Source: CALUOB01 sp944322305
Lineage (GTDB): Bacteria > Actinomycetota > Coriobacteriia > Coriobacteriales > Coriobacteriaceae
Length of the DNA stretch: 64,000 nt
Direction of reading: 5' to 3'
NCBI GenBank assembly: GCA_963931605.1
Contig: OZ007031.1
Span: forward strand, 2,294,001-2,358,000
Position numbers and translations under genes: made by a program. Of this stretch, positions 33,153-42,400 are shown in pieces (the first letter of the stretch is position 1; every line of letters starts with the position of its first letter). A model generated the notes under the pieces. It did no database searches, was not told the origin of the DNA, and worked only from the letters and a program-made list of their open reading frames with translations.

Positions 33153-35012
33153 CTATGCCGTTTCTCTTAAAAGATCTTGCACGTCCTCATGATAGTCCTC
33201 CACGAGGACAGGGTTTTCGCCGTCGAACTCAACCACGGCGTCGCCCACCACGTCGAAGAGCTTCTCGTTGAGCTGGTCGACGAACACGCTGGGGAGCGCG
33301 CCCGCCTGGGCGAGCGCCGGGGCCGGGTCGCTTCCGGCGGCAAGCGCTTCGAGCAGGGCGCGCTCGGCGGGGGTGAGGAGCGGGGTTCCGGGCGCGGCGC
33401 TTGCGGCGGGAGAGAAGGGCGCGGCGGCAGACGGCGAGGCGGGCGCGGGGACGGGTGCGCCGGCGGGCGCTGCCGCCGGCGTGACGGCGCGGCTTCCGCT
33501 TTCGGTGCCGTGCCCGGCTCCCCGCGCCTCCGCTTCGGAGCGTCCGGGTTGCCGCCTGGCATCGCCGGAGGGGCCCGCGGCGGCGTTGAGGGGCGCCGCA
33601 CCCGCCTGTGCTTCCGCGGCGACGCCGCTTGCCGCCGGGGCTCCGAAGGCGCCCGTCGGCTTGTCAGCGCGCTCCTCGTCAACGAGCAGGGCCTCGCGGG
33701 TGGAGGCCGCGGCGCTGCGGATGCCCGAAAGCTTGGAGCGGTCGATCTGGATGACGCGCGGGGCGTGCGCCCTCTCCCATGCAAGGCAGCCGGCGAGCTC
33801 CTTGCTGACGATCCGCTCCAGGTACTTGGGCGCGGCGCCGTCTTTGAGCGGGTAGGGGAAGTCGAGCGCGCGGCGCAGCTCGCGGTCTATGGTGCGCATG
33901 AGGCGCCCCAGCCGCGGGCTGCGGTCGCGCGCGCCGTGGAAGGTGGTGCGCCACCAGCGGCCGCTCGCGCAGAAGAAGCGGTCGACCTCGCTGAGCTCCC
34001 ACGTTGCGTCGTCGTGGCGCGCAGCCTCGTAAAACACGGCGTTCTCGAACGGGCGGTACGGCAGCGTGGAGAAGGTGCCGAACAGGCTCTCGGTGAGGCC
34101 GGCCTTGCGGTTGCTGTGGTAGTAGGCGGCCAGCCGCCAGAAGACGGCGCAGGTGGCGCGCCTCATGAGGCGGGGCTGCTCCTTGTACAGCCGGCTGTTC
34201 TCAACCCGGTAGGCGGAAAGCGCGCATATAGCCGAGAACAGCTCCCGCTCGGCAACGGGGGGATGGGCGAAGTCGTAGGCGGCCTGTCTGCGAGCCTTCT
34301 TTTTTGCCGGCTGGGGGCTTGGCGGAGCGGCTTCGCCGTCCGTGCGCGGGCTTGCCGGCGCGAGCGGGTCCGCGCCGGTGGCGGCGCGCTCGGCCCGGGC
34401 GAGCTCGAGCAGCGCGGCGTCGCAGGCCTCGTTGCCCAAGGCTTTGACCCGCGCGGGGTCGAGCCCGTGGTAGAGGGCCAGGTCTCGCAGCCAGATGCGG
34501 GCGTTGCGGTCGAGCCTGGTGTCGAAGACGCGCCAAGCCCGCCAGAAGCTTTGGAGCTTGTCAAAGGCCTCGGCTGCCGTGGCGCACCCCACGAGGTTGA
34601 CGAGCTCGTAGAGGTACACGAAGGCATAGGAGAGCGAGGTCTTTCGGACGGTGCCGGCGCGCACCTGCGCGCGCCAGGTGAAGTAGGTCCGCAGCTGACG
34701 GTCGGTCATGGCCTGGTAGGTTGGGTAGTAGCGCTCGAAAGGGGCGTGCTCGGGGAAGCTGTCCTCGAAGTTCTCCATGAGGCGCGCCTGCTCGACGAAC
34801 ACCCAGCTCGCCGGCGCGCCGAGCGCCTCGGGGCGCTGCGCCACCGCGCGCATCTTTCGGTAGGCGCCGGGCAGAAAGCCGCTCATTTGCGACGCAGTGC
34901 GCAGGATGGGCTCGTCGCCGTACCTGGAGGCGGAGAAGTGCGCGCTCGCCTTGAGGCGGTCGCTGGCCATGATCTGCTCGATAATGCGCTCGACGTTGCT
35001 GCTGCGCGCCAT
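33153..35012 (-). CDS. TerB_N and TerB_C domain protein
   Basis: A 619-residue protein. Residues 40-200 match TerB_N, with the characteristic YYPTYQAMTDRQLRTYFTWR, then RKTSLSYAFVYLYELVNLVG. A middle helical region follows. Residues 440-545 are low-complexity Ala/Pro/Gly. The last 70 residues (LTPAERALLEALAAG...VFVDQLNEKLFDVVGD...VEDYHEDVQDLL) match TerB_C. Such proteins occur in Ter-linked stress systems beside helicases and DUF2791 ATPases. Start ATG 35012 with GGAGGAGGG. It is the promoter-proximal gene of the pair with the ATPase. Confidence 0.85.
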   Translation of the reverse strand: MARSSNVERIIEQIMASDRLKASAHFSASRYGDEPILRTASQMSGFLPGAYRKMRAVAQRPEALGAPASWVFVEQARLMENFEDSFPEHAPFERYYPTYQAMTDRQLRTYFTWRAQVRAGTVRKTSLSYAFVYLYELVNLVGCATAAEAFDKLQSFWRAWRVFDTRLDRNARIWLRDLALYHGLDPARVKALGNEACDAALLELARAERAATGADPLAPASPRTDGEAAPPSPQPAKKKARRQAAYDFAHPPVAERELFSAICALSAYRVENSRLYKEQPRLMRRATCAVFWRLAAYYHSNRKAGLTESLFGTFSTLPYRPFENAVFYEAARHDDATWELSEVDRFFCASGRWWRTTFHGARDRSPRLGRLMRTIDRELRRALDFPYPLKDGAAPKYLERIVSKELAGCLAWERAHAPRVIQIDRSKLSGIRSAAASTREALLVDEERADKPTGAFGAPAASGVAAEAQAGAAPLNAAAGPSGDARRQPGRSEAEARGAGHGTESGSRAVTPAAAPAGAPVPAPASPSAAAPFSPAASAAPGTPLLTPAERALLEALAAGSDPAPALAQAGALPSVFVDQLNEKLFDVVGDAVVEFDGENPVLVEDYHEDVQDLLRETA

Positions 35013-35300
35013 GGCCCTCCTCCCGCGATGCGTGCGCCCGGCTGCTCACCGGCGATATGGGAACCATTCTACCATGGGGGCAAACACTTGTTCTTATCAT
35101 CGCCGGGGAGATTGCGCACGGCCGCCCGGGGCGCGCCTGCCTCCTCGCGCGGGGCAGCAAGGCGGCCTGCGGGCCCTTCTCGCCCAAAGGCTGCGGCGCC
35201 TTGCCCCGATGGGACGGTGGTTGCAGCCGGTCGCCCGACGCGCCTTTACCGCCGGCGGTTGTGGGTACCATGAGGTCATTGGCATAGGGGAGGAGCGGCT

Positions 35301-36188
35301 ATGCTCGCACTTGACAGGGATCGCGCCCGCGAGGCGTTCAGGGCGTACGTCGACCCGTATGACATCACCCGGCAGCGCGTGATGCTGAAGGCGGATCACA
35401 CCCGCCGCGTAACGCTCGTCGCCGAGCGCATCGCGCGCGAGGAGGGTTTCTCGCCCGAAGACGTTGACCTTGCGTGGCTCGGCGGGCTTCTGCACGACAT
35501 CGGGCGCTTCGAGCAGCTCCGCCGCTGGGACACCTTCGACGACACGCGCTCGGCAAGCCATGCGGCCCTGGGGGCCGACGTGCTCTTCGAGGGCGGCGCG
35601 CACGTGTGCGACCCGGCCTTTGCCAACGCGCCGGCCCTTCCCGCCGCCCTCGCGGGGGACGGGGCGTTTCTCGCCCATATCCAGGCGCGGGGAGGTGTCC
35701 GCTGCTTTGTTGAGGACGCCTCCGGGGACGACGTGATACGCGCCATGGTTGCCTGCCACAGCGGCTTCAGGCTTCCCACCAGCTTGGATGACCGCACGCG
35801 GGCGCTGTGCCACGTGGTGCGCGACGCCGACAAGATCGACATCCTGCGCACCGTGTGCGCCAGCTCGGTGGAGACGGTGCTGGGCATCAGCGAGGCGGAG
35901 TTCATGCACAGCCCCATATCGCCCGAGGCCATGGAGGCGTTCTACCACCACCGCACGCTCAAGCGCGAGGAGCGCGTGTACCCGGCCGACTACCTGGTGG
36001 GCTTGGCGAGCTTCGCCTTTGAGCTGGTGTATCCGGCGAGCATGCGCGTCGCCCGCGAGCAGGGGCACGTGTTCGAACCGTTCGAGAAGCCCTTCGGCAT
36101 CGCGCGGCCCTTCGACTTCATGGCGGCGCGCGACGACCTTGCCCGGCTCGACCTGCACCTGCACGCCTGGATTGAAAGCCAAGCGTAA
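35301..36188 (+). CDS. HD domain metal-dependent phosphohydrolase
   Basis: A 295-residue protein. The HD pattern is LKADHTRRVTLVAERIA (first His), GGLLHDIGRFEQL (HD pair) and CHVVRDADKIDIL (distal Asp). It belongs to the broad family of nucleotide and cyclic-nucleotide hydrolases; the substrate is unknown. Start ATG 35301 with GGGGAGGAG. It is divergent from the TerB gene and followed 146 bp later by the hydrogenase gene. Confidence 0.87.
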   Translation: MLALDRDRAREAFRAYVDPYDITRQRVMLKADHTRRVTLVAERIAREEGFSPEDVDLAWLGGLLHDIGRFEQLRRWDTFDDTRSASHAALGADVLFEGGAHVCDPAFANAPALPAALAGDGAFLAHIQARGGVRCFVEDASGDDVIRAMVACHSGFRLPTSLDDRTRALCHVVRDADKIDILRTVCASSVETVLGISEAEFMHSPISPEAMEAFYHHRTLKREERVYPADYLVGLASFAFELVYPASMRVAREQGHVFEPFEKPFGIARPFDFMAARDDLARLDLHLHAWIESQA

Positions 36189-36334
36189 AGGATGGGGTGC
36201 TTCTCACCCGCCGTTTAGCCGTCTGGGCAGTGCGAGGGCGCTGCTGCCCGTATACTGGTTGCAAGCAAGTTCGCGGCGCCCGCGCCCGGGTGTCGCAGCG
36301 CGCGCTGAGCGCGACGCGAAAGAGGGGAGCTGCC

Positions 36335-37948
36335 ATGGCCGATTCCATGCGCGGGGTGTACACGAGCCTCGCCAAGATCCGACGCACGGTGTTTCGCGAG
36401 GTTGCGCGCCTGGCCTACGAGGCTGAGGACGCATCCGACTACGCCGCGTTGGACGACCTGCCCTATCAGATCATCTCGGGCGACGTGGCGACGTACCGCG
36501 AGAGCGTCTTTTTGGAGCGCGCCGTGGTGAGCGAGCGCATCAGGCTCGCCATGGGCCTGCCCATGAAGGGCGCCGACCGACCGTTCCGCGTGTCGGACGG
36601 GGTGATTGAGGCAGCCAAGCCTGAGACCTACTACGAGCCGCCGCTCATCAACATCATCAGCTTCGCCTGCAACGCCTGCGCGGAGGAGTCCTACGTGGTG
36701 TCCAACCAGTGCCAGGGGTGCCTGGCGCACCCGTGCCGCGAGGTCTGCCCCAAGGGCGCCATCAGCTTTGTGGACAAGAAAGCCTACATCGACCAGGACA
36801 AGTGCATCCACTGCGGGCGCTGCCAGAGCGTGTGCCCCTACACGGCCATCGTGCACCGCGAGCGTCCGTGCGCGGCGGCCTGCGGCATGAACGCCATCGG
36901 CTCGGACGACCAGGGGCGCGCCGTCATCGACTACGACAAGTGCGTGTCCTGCGGCCAGTGCCTGGTGAGCTGCCCCTTCGGCGCCATTGCCGACAAGAGC
37001 CAGATCTTCCAGATCATCCAGGCCATCAAGGCGGGCGAGGAGGTCATCGCCGCGGTGGCGCCTTCGTTCGTGGGCCAGTTCGGCGGGCGCGGCAACGTCG
37101 ACAAGCTGCGCGCAGCCTTCAAGCAGCTGGGCTTCTTGGGCGTTGAGGAAGTGGCCATCGGCGCCGACCTGTGCGCCGTGCAGGAGGCCGGCTACTTCTT
37201 GGAAGAGGTGCCCGAGAAGATCCCCTTCATGGCCACGAGCTGCTGCCCGGCGTGGTCGGTGATGGCCAAAAAGGAGTTTCCCGATTTCGCCGACTGCGTG
37301 TCGATGGCGCTCACGCCCATGGTGCTGACCGCGCGCCTGATCCGCGAGCACCACCCCAAGGCCAAGATCGTCTTCGTTGGTCCGTGCGCTGCCAAGAAGC
37401 TTGAGGCCATGCGCAGGAGCGTGAAGAGCGAGGTGGACTTCGTGCTCACCTTCGAGGAGATGGCGGGCATGATGGAGGCCAAGGGGCTGGTGTACGCCAA
37501 GCTGAAGGGCGACGGCTCGACCGACTTCGACGTGGCGAGCGCCGACGGGCGCGCCTTCGCGGTGGCCGGCGGCGTGGCGCGCGCCGTGGCGGACGCCATC
37601 CACAAGAAGCACCCCGACCGCGAGGTTAAGATCGAAGCGGCGGAGGGGCTGGACAACTGCCGCAAGATGATGAAGCAAGCGGCCAAGGGCAAGTTCGACG
37701 GCTACCTGCTCGAGGGTATGGCCTGCCCCGGCGGCTGCGTTGCCGGCGCGGGCACTATCCAGGCGGTGAGCAAGACCACGGCCATGGTGAAGGCTTACGC
37801 CAAGAAGTCGCCGCACAAGCTCGCCACCGACAACATGTACAAGTCCTACATCGACGTGCTCGAGCGCGAGGCCGACGGCAAGCGCCACGAGGACGCCGTG
37901 GCCGAGACCTTCGAGGCGCAAAAGCCCCAGGGCGAGCGAGACGCGTAA
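36335..37948 (+). CDS. [FeFe] hydrogenase, group B, monomeric with ferredoxin domains
   Basis: A 537-residue iron hydrogenase. Cys clusters for Fe-S centres lie at 112-138 (CNAC...CQGC...C...C), 157-167 (CIHCGRCQSVCP) and 203-213 (CVSCGQCLVSCP). H-cluster motifs are TSCCPAW (301-307), GPCAAKK (349-355) and EGMACPGGC (460-468). The reduced Cys pattern of the second and third motifs places it in group B, found in anaerobes and Coriobacteria, where it likely oxidises ferredoxin to H2 or senses redox state. Start ATG 36335 follows AGAGGGGAGC. A compound hairpin terminator follows. Confidence 0.93.
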   Translation: MADSMRGVYTSLAKIRRTVFREVARLAYEAEDASDYAALDDLPYQIISGDVATYRESVFLERAVVSERIRLAMGLPMKGADRPFRVSDGVIEAAKPETYYEPPLINIISFACNACAEESYVVSNQCQGCLAHPCREVCPKGAISFVDKKAYIDQDKCIHCGRCQSVCPYTAIVHRERPCAAACGMNAIGSDDQGRAVIDYDKCVSCGQCLVSCPFGAIADKSQIFQIIQAIKAGEEVIAAVAPSFVGQFGGRGNVDKLRAAFKQLGFLGVEEVAIGADLCAVQEAGYFLEEVPEKIPFMATSCCPAWSVMAKKEFPDFADCVSMALTPMVLTARLIREHHPKAKIVFVGPCAAKKLEAMRRSVKSEVDFVLTFEEMAGMMEAKGLVYAKLKGDGSTDFDVASADGRAFAVAGGVARAVADAIHKKHPDREVKIEAAEGLDNCRKMMKQAAKGKFDGYLLEGMACPGGCVAGAGTIQAVSKTTAMVKAYAKKSPHKLATDNMYKSYIDVLEREADGKRHEDAVAETFEAQKPQGERDA

Positions 37949-37990
37949 AGCTAGCGCGCTGTTGAGGCCGTGATCATCTACCGCACGGAG

Positions 37991-38058
37991 GGGCCCCGGA
38001 CGATACGAACCCGAAATCCGCCCGATATCGGATTTCGGAACCGCATCGTCCGGGGCCC
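37991..38058 (+). terminator. Compound hairpin after the hydrogenase gene
   Basis: Outer 14-bp stem (37991-38004 with 38045-38058) and an inner 10-bp stem (38011-38020 with 38029-38038) with loop CCCGATAT. It lacks a clear T tract, so it may be a repeat element acting as transcription or mRNA end. Confidence 0.65.
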
Positions 38059-38120
38059 TGTGCGTTTGCACGCGAAAGCGATAGGGCGTGCGCCAGTAGC
38101 GCCGAAGCCGATAACAACAA

Positions 38121-38188
38121 GGGCCGGGGGCAACAAGGTTCTGGATTTTGATATCGGGCAAAATCCAGGTTCTTGTTGCCCCCGGCCC
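38121..38188 (-). terminator. Compound hairpin after purL
   Basis: Outer 17-bp stem (38121-38137 with 38172-38188) and inner 10-bp stem (38141-38150 with 38159-38168); on the purL strand the loop reads CCCGATAT, identical to the loop of the hydrogenase hairpin in its own sense. Confidence 0.65.
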
Positions 38189-38231
38189 GGGCGTTTAGGA
38201 AGCAACCCCGCGCTTTGCGGTGGCTTGGCGC

Positions 38232-41200
38232 TTACGAGAAGTACGCCACGCCGCCCTCGAAGACGGGCATGAACTTCTCGCCGGGGACGTTTTGGTACAG
38301 TCCGTTGCCGCGGCGCTCAACGTGGCCCATCTTGCCGAACACGCGGCCGTCGGGGCTCGTGATGCCCTCGATGGCCCAGACGCTGCCGTTGGGGTTCACG
38401 TCGAGGTTCATGGACGGGCGGCCCGCTGCGTCAACGTACTGCGTGGCGATCTGGCCGCCTTCGCGCAGTTCGGAGAGCACCTGGTCGTTGGCTACGAAGC
38501 GGCCCTCGCCGTGGCTGATGGCAACCGTGTAGATCTCGCCGGGCTTGCAGGCCGAGAGCCAAGGCGAGAGGTCGCTTGCCACGCGCGTGCGCACCAGGCG
38601 GCTCTGGTGGCGCGCGATGGTGTTGAACGTGAGCGTGGGAGCATCGGCCGTGGCGTCCACGATGTCGCCGTAAGGGACGAGGCCGAGCTTCACGAGCGCC
38701 TGGAAGCCGTTGCAGATGCCGAGCATGAGGCCGTCGCGGTTCTGTAAAAGGTCGCGCACCGCCTCGGTGACCTCGGGCGCGCGGAAGAAGGCGGTGATGA
38801 ACTTGGCGGAGCCGTCGGGCTCGTCGCCGCCGGAGAAGCCGCCGGGGATCATGACGATCTGGCTGGCGCGGATGCGGCGCGCGAGCTCGTGCGCGCTCTC
38901 GGCCACGGCCTCGGGCGTGAGGTTGTTGATTACGAAGGTATCCGCCACGGCGCCCGCCGCACGGAAGGCGCGCGCCGAGTCGTACTCGCAGTTGTTGCCC
39001 GGGAAGACGGGGATGATCACGCGCGGGCGCGCGAACTTCTCGCTGGAGTAGACGTGGGGTACCTCGGCGTGGAAGGTGACGGCCTCGACCGGCGCTGCCT
39101 CCGCGGCGGCGTCGCCCGCCGTGCGGTAGGGGAACACGCTTTCGATGGCGCCCTCCCAAGCTTCCTGCAGCTCGGCGAGGTTGATCTCCTCGCCGCCCAG
39201 AGTGAGCGTGTAAGCCGCGCAGGTCTGGCCGACCTCGTGCACATGGATGGCGTCCGTGTGCTCCGGGATCTCCGCGCCGTCGGCAAGCTCGATGATGAAG
39301 CTGCCGTAGGCGGGCGCGAACTGGGTGTCCACCGGCACGTGGCTGTCGACGGCGAGGCCGATCCGGTTGCCGACGCACATCTTGAACATGGCCTCGGCCG
39401 CACTGCCGTAGCCAGGCGTCGAGATGGCGAGCGCCGCGCCCTCCTGCGTGAGCTGCTCAACCACGTGGAAGACCTCGAGCAAGCCGGCGGGATCGGGACG
39501 CCAGTCGGCGCCGTAGACCGCCGGATCGATGCAGACGACGCGGTGCCCGGCGCCCTTGAACTCGGGGGAGACCACGTTTTCGATCGACCCGGTGGCGACC
39601 GCGAAGCTCACGAGGGTGGGCGGCACGTCGAGGTCCTCGAAGCTGCCGGACATGGAGTCCTTGCCGCCGATGGAGCCCACGCCCAAGTCGACCTGCGCCA
39701 TGAGGGCGCCGAGGACTGAGGCCACCGGCTTGCCCCAGCGCTCGGGCTCGGTGCGCAGGCGCTCGAAGTACTCCTGGAAGGTGAGGTAGGCGCGCTTGCG
39801 CGAGAAGCCCGTGGCGACGAGCTTGGAGAGGCTCTCGACCACGGCGAGGTACGCGCCGGCGAACTGGTTGGCGCTCGAGAGGTAGGGGTTGAAGCCCCAC
39901 GCCATGGCCGAGCAGGTGGTGGTCTCGCCCGTAACGGGGAACTTGGCGACCATGGCCTGCGCGGGGGCGAGCTGCGTGGCGCCGCCGAAGGGCATGAGCA
40001 CCGTGCCCGCGCCGATGGTGGAGTCGAAGCGCTCGGCGAGGCCCTTGTTCGAGGCGACGTTGAGGTCGGTCACGAGCGAGCGCATGCGCTCGGCAACGCT
40101 TGCGCCCGACCACGCAGGCTGCCACGAGCCCTGCGCCTCAACGTGCGCGGCCTGGTGCTTGGGGGCGCCGTTGGAGGCGAGGAAGGCGCGGGAGAGGTCC
40201 ACGATGGCGTCGCCGTTCCAGCGGATGCGCACGCGCGGCTCCTCGGTGACGGTGGCCACAACGGTTGCCTCGAGGTTCTCCTCGCGTGCGTAGCCCATGA
40301 ACTCGTCCACATCCTCGGCGGCGAGTGCCACGGCCATGCGCTCCTGGCTCTCGGAGATGGCCAGCTCCGTGCCGTCGAGGCCCTCGTACTTCTTGGGGAC
40401 GCGGTTCAGGTCGATGTCGAGACCGTCAGCCAGCTCTCCGATGGCTACCGAGACGCCGCCGGCGCCGAAGTCGTTGCAGCGCTTGATGAGGCGGCAGGCG
40501 TCCTCGCGACGGAACAGGCGCTGGAGCTTGCGCTCCATGGGGGCGTTGCCCTTCTGCACCTCGGCGCCGTCCTTCTCGATGGATTCGACGTTGTGCGCCT
40601 TGGAGGAGCCGGTGGCGCCGCCGATGCCGTCGCGGCCGGTGCGCCCGCCGAGCAGCACGATCTTGTCGCCCGGGGCCGGGCACTCGCGGCGCACGTGGGA
40701 GGCCGGCGTGGCGCCTACCACGGCGCCGATCTCCATGCGCTTGGCCACGTATCCGGGGTGGTAGAGCTCGGAGACCTGGCCGGTGGCCAAGCCGATCTGG
40801 TTGCCGTAGGAGGAGTAGCCGGCTGCGGCGGTGGTCACGATCTTACGCTGCGGCAGCTTGCCGGGAAGCGTCTCGGACACGGGCACCGTGGGGTCGGCCG
40901 CGCCGGTGACGCGCATGGCCTGGTAAACGTAGCTGCGGCCGGAGAGGGGGTCGCGGATGGCGCCGCCGATGCAGGTGGCCGCGCCGCCGAAGGGCTCGAT
41001 CTCGGTGGGGTGGTTGTGGGTCTCGTTTTTGAAGAGGAAGAGCCAGTCCTGATCCTCGCCGTCGACGTCCACGGTGACCTTGACCGTGCAGGCGTTGATC
41101 TCCTCGGACTCGTCCAGGCCGGTGAGCTGGCCGTTCGCCTTGAGGTACTTGGCGCCGATGGTGCCCATGTCCATCAGGCACACGGGCTTGTCCTCGCGCC

Positions 41201-42026
41201 CGAGCTCGCGGCGCATCTCGAGGTAGCGGTCGAAGGCCTCCTGCACCACGGCGTCGTCGATGGTCACCTCGTCAAGCACGGTGCCGAAGGTGGTGTGGCG
41301 GCAGTGGTCCGACCAGTAGGTGTCGATGACCTTGATCTCGGTGATGGTGGGGTCGCGCTGCTCGCCGGCGAAGTACTCCTGGCAGAAGCGGATGTCGGCA
41401 AGGTCCATGGCCAGGCCGCGCTCGGCGATGAACGCGGCCAGCGCGGCCTCGTCCAGGTCGCGGAAGCCGTTGAGAACCTCGACCGGCTCGGGCTCGGGAA
41501 CGGCGGTGGCGAGCGTGTCGCGCAGCGCCAGGTTGGTCTCGCGGCACTCCACGGGGTTGATCACGTAGCGCTTGATGGCTTCGAGCGTCTCGGGGGCGAG
41601 GTCGCAGCCGATGACGTAGAGCTTGGCGCAGCGCACGGCGGGGCGCTCGCCGCAGGAGATGAGCTGCACGCACTCGGCGGCGGAGTCGGCGCGCTGGTCG
41701 AACTGGCCGGGCAGCGACTCCACGGCGAAGAGCTCTGTGTTTGCGGGGACGGCGGTGATGCCCTCGCCCGAGCCGGCCGCGCCGAGCTGTGCGCCCGCTA
41801 CGGGCAGCTCGCGGGACACGACGTCGACCTGCGGCTCGGAGAACACCACCGGGACGCACTGGTCGAAGAGCTCCTCGGAGATGCCCTCGACGTCGTAGAC
41901 GTTGATGACGCGCAGCGTCGCCGCCTGCGGCAGGCCGTCGGGGATGACCGTGTGCAGCTCGCCGAGGAGCTGCTGCGCCTCAACGTCGAATCCGGGTTTC
42001 TTCTCTACGTAGATGCGAGAGACCAT
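38232..42026 (-). CDS. purL: Phosphoribosylformylglycinamidine synthase, single-chain (large PurL)
   Basis: A 1264-residue enzyme for the fourth step of purine synthesis (FGAR plus glutamine to FGAM). It is the long form that joins synthetase and glutaminase. Seen: SDHCRHTTFGT and KNETHNHPTEIEPFGGAATCIGG (AIRS-like ATP site), FGAGGVSVAIGELADG, GGKDSMSGSF, and a C-terminal class I amidotransferase with VFPGNNCEYDSARAFRAAG, MIPGGFSGGDE and LGICNGFQAL (nucleophile Cys). The layout resembles the clostridial/Bacteroides type and makes PurQ and PurS unnecessary. Start ATG 42026. No other pur gene is adjacent. Confidence 0.96.
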   Translation of the reverse strand: MVSRIYVEKKPGFDVEAQQLLGELHTVIPDGLPQAATLRVINVYDVEGISEELFDQCVPVVFSEPQVDVVSRELPVAGAQLGAAGSGEGITAVPANTELFAVESLPGQFDQRADSAAECVQLISCGERPAVRCAKLYVIGCDLAPETLEAIKRYVINPVECRETNLALRDTLATAVPEPEPVEVLNGFRDLDEAALAAFIAERGLAMDLADIRFCQEYFAGEQRDPTITEIKVIDTYWSDHCRHTTFGTVLDEVTIDDAVVQEAFDRYLEMRRELGREDKPVCLMDMGTIGAKYLKANGQLTGLDESEEINACTVKVTVDVDGEDQDWLFLFKNETHNHPTEIEPFGGAATCIGGAIRDPLSGRSYVYQAMRVTGAADPTVPVSETLPGKLPQRKIVTTAAAGYSSYGNQIGLATGQVSELYHPGYVAKRMEIGAVVGATPASHVRRECPAPGDKIVLLGGRTGRDGIGGATGSSKAHNVESIEKDGAEVQKGNAPMERKLQRLFRREDACRLIKRCNDFGAGGVSVAIGELADGLDIDLNRVPKKYEGLDGTELAISESQERMAVALAAEDVDEFMGYAREENLEATVVATVTEEPRVRIRWNGDAIVDLSRAFLASNGAPKHQAAHVEAQGSWQPAWSGASVAERMRSLVTDLNVASNKGLAERFDSTIGAGTVLMPFGGATQLAPAQAMVAKFPVTGETTTCSAMAWGFNPYLSSANQFAGAYLAVVESLSKLVATGFSRKRAYLTFQEYFERLRTEPERWGKPVASVLGALMAQVDLGVGSIGGKDSMSGSFEDLDVPPTLVSFAVATGSIENVVSPEFKGAGHRVVCIDPAVYGADWRPDPAGLLEVFHVVEQLTQEGAALAISTPGYGSAAEAMFKMCVGNRIGLAVDSHVPVDTQFAPAYGSFIIELADGAEIPEHTDAIHVHEVGQTCAAYTLTLGGEEINLAELQEAWEGAIESVFPYRTAGDAAAEAAPVEAVTFHAEVPHVYSSEKFARPRVIIPVFPGNNCEYDSARAFRAAGAVADTFVINNLTPEAVAESAHELARRIRASQIVMIPGGFSGGDEPDGSAKFITAFFRAPEVTEAVRDLLQNRDGLMLGICNGFQALVKLGLVPYGDIVDATADAPTLTFNTIARHQSRLVRTRVASDLSPWLSACKPGEIYTVAISHGEGRFVANDQVLSELREGGQIATQYVDAAGRPSMNLDVNPNGSVWAIEGITSPDGRVFGKMGHVERRGNGLYQNVPGEKFMPVFEGGVAYFS

Positions 42027-42400
42027 GGTGCCTGCCCTTCTGCGTGCGGTTGCGGTTTGCCGGCAGCGGTCGCGCGCCTCAGGGATCTACCCTGCGCGCC
42101 GCCTTCAGCCGGGGATACGAGTACCGCCCTAATGATACGGCAACGTTGCGGGCGTGCGCGGCGCGGCGCGGAACTCGCGGCATCCCCACGAAGGGAGCCG
42201 GCGCGGTGTCGGCGACGACGGGCACGGTGGCGCGTTGCGCGTGTGAGGGGATATTTATCATCCAAGATGCAACGAATACGGTCGGTGCTGAAAAAATGCT
42301 TAGTAAGTTGCGATTTGTTCTATATGAAATGACTATAGTTTAATTTCGTGCGAAGCCGGCTGTTCGGGGCGATAAAGCTTCGCGGAGGAAAGAGGTCGGG
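42027..42400. other. Divergent intergenic region between purL and the CA-like gene
   Basis: 374 bp without a gene. The half near purL is GC rich. The stretch 42247-42355 is strikingly A/T rich for this genome, as in a promoter or protein-binding region; TATAGT at 42334-42339 could be a -10 for the rightward gene. No riboswitch-like fold is recognised. Confidence 0.5.
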
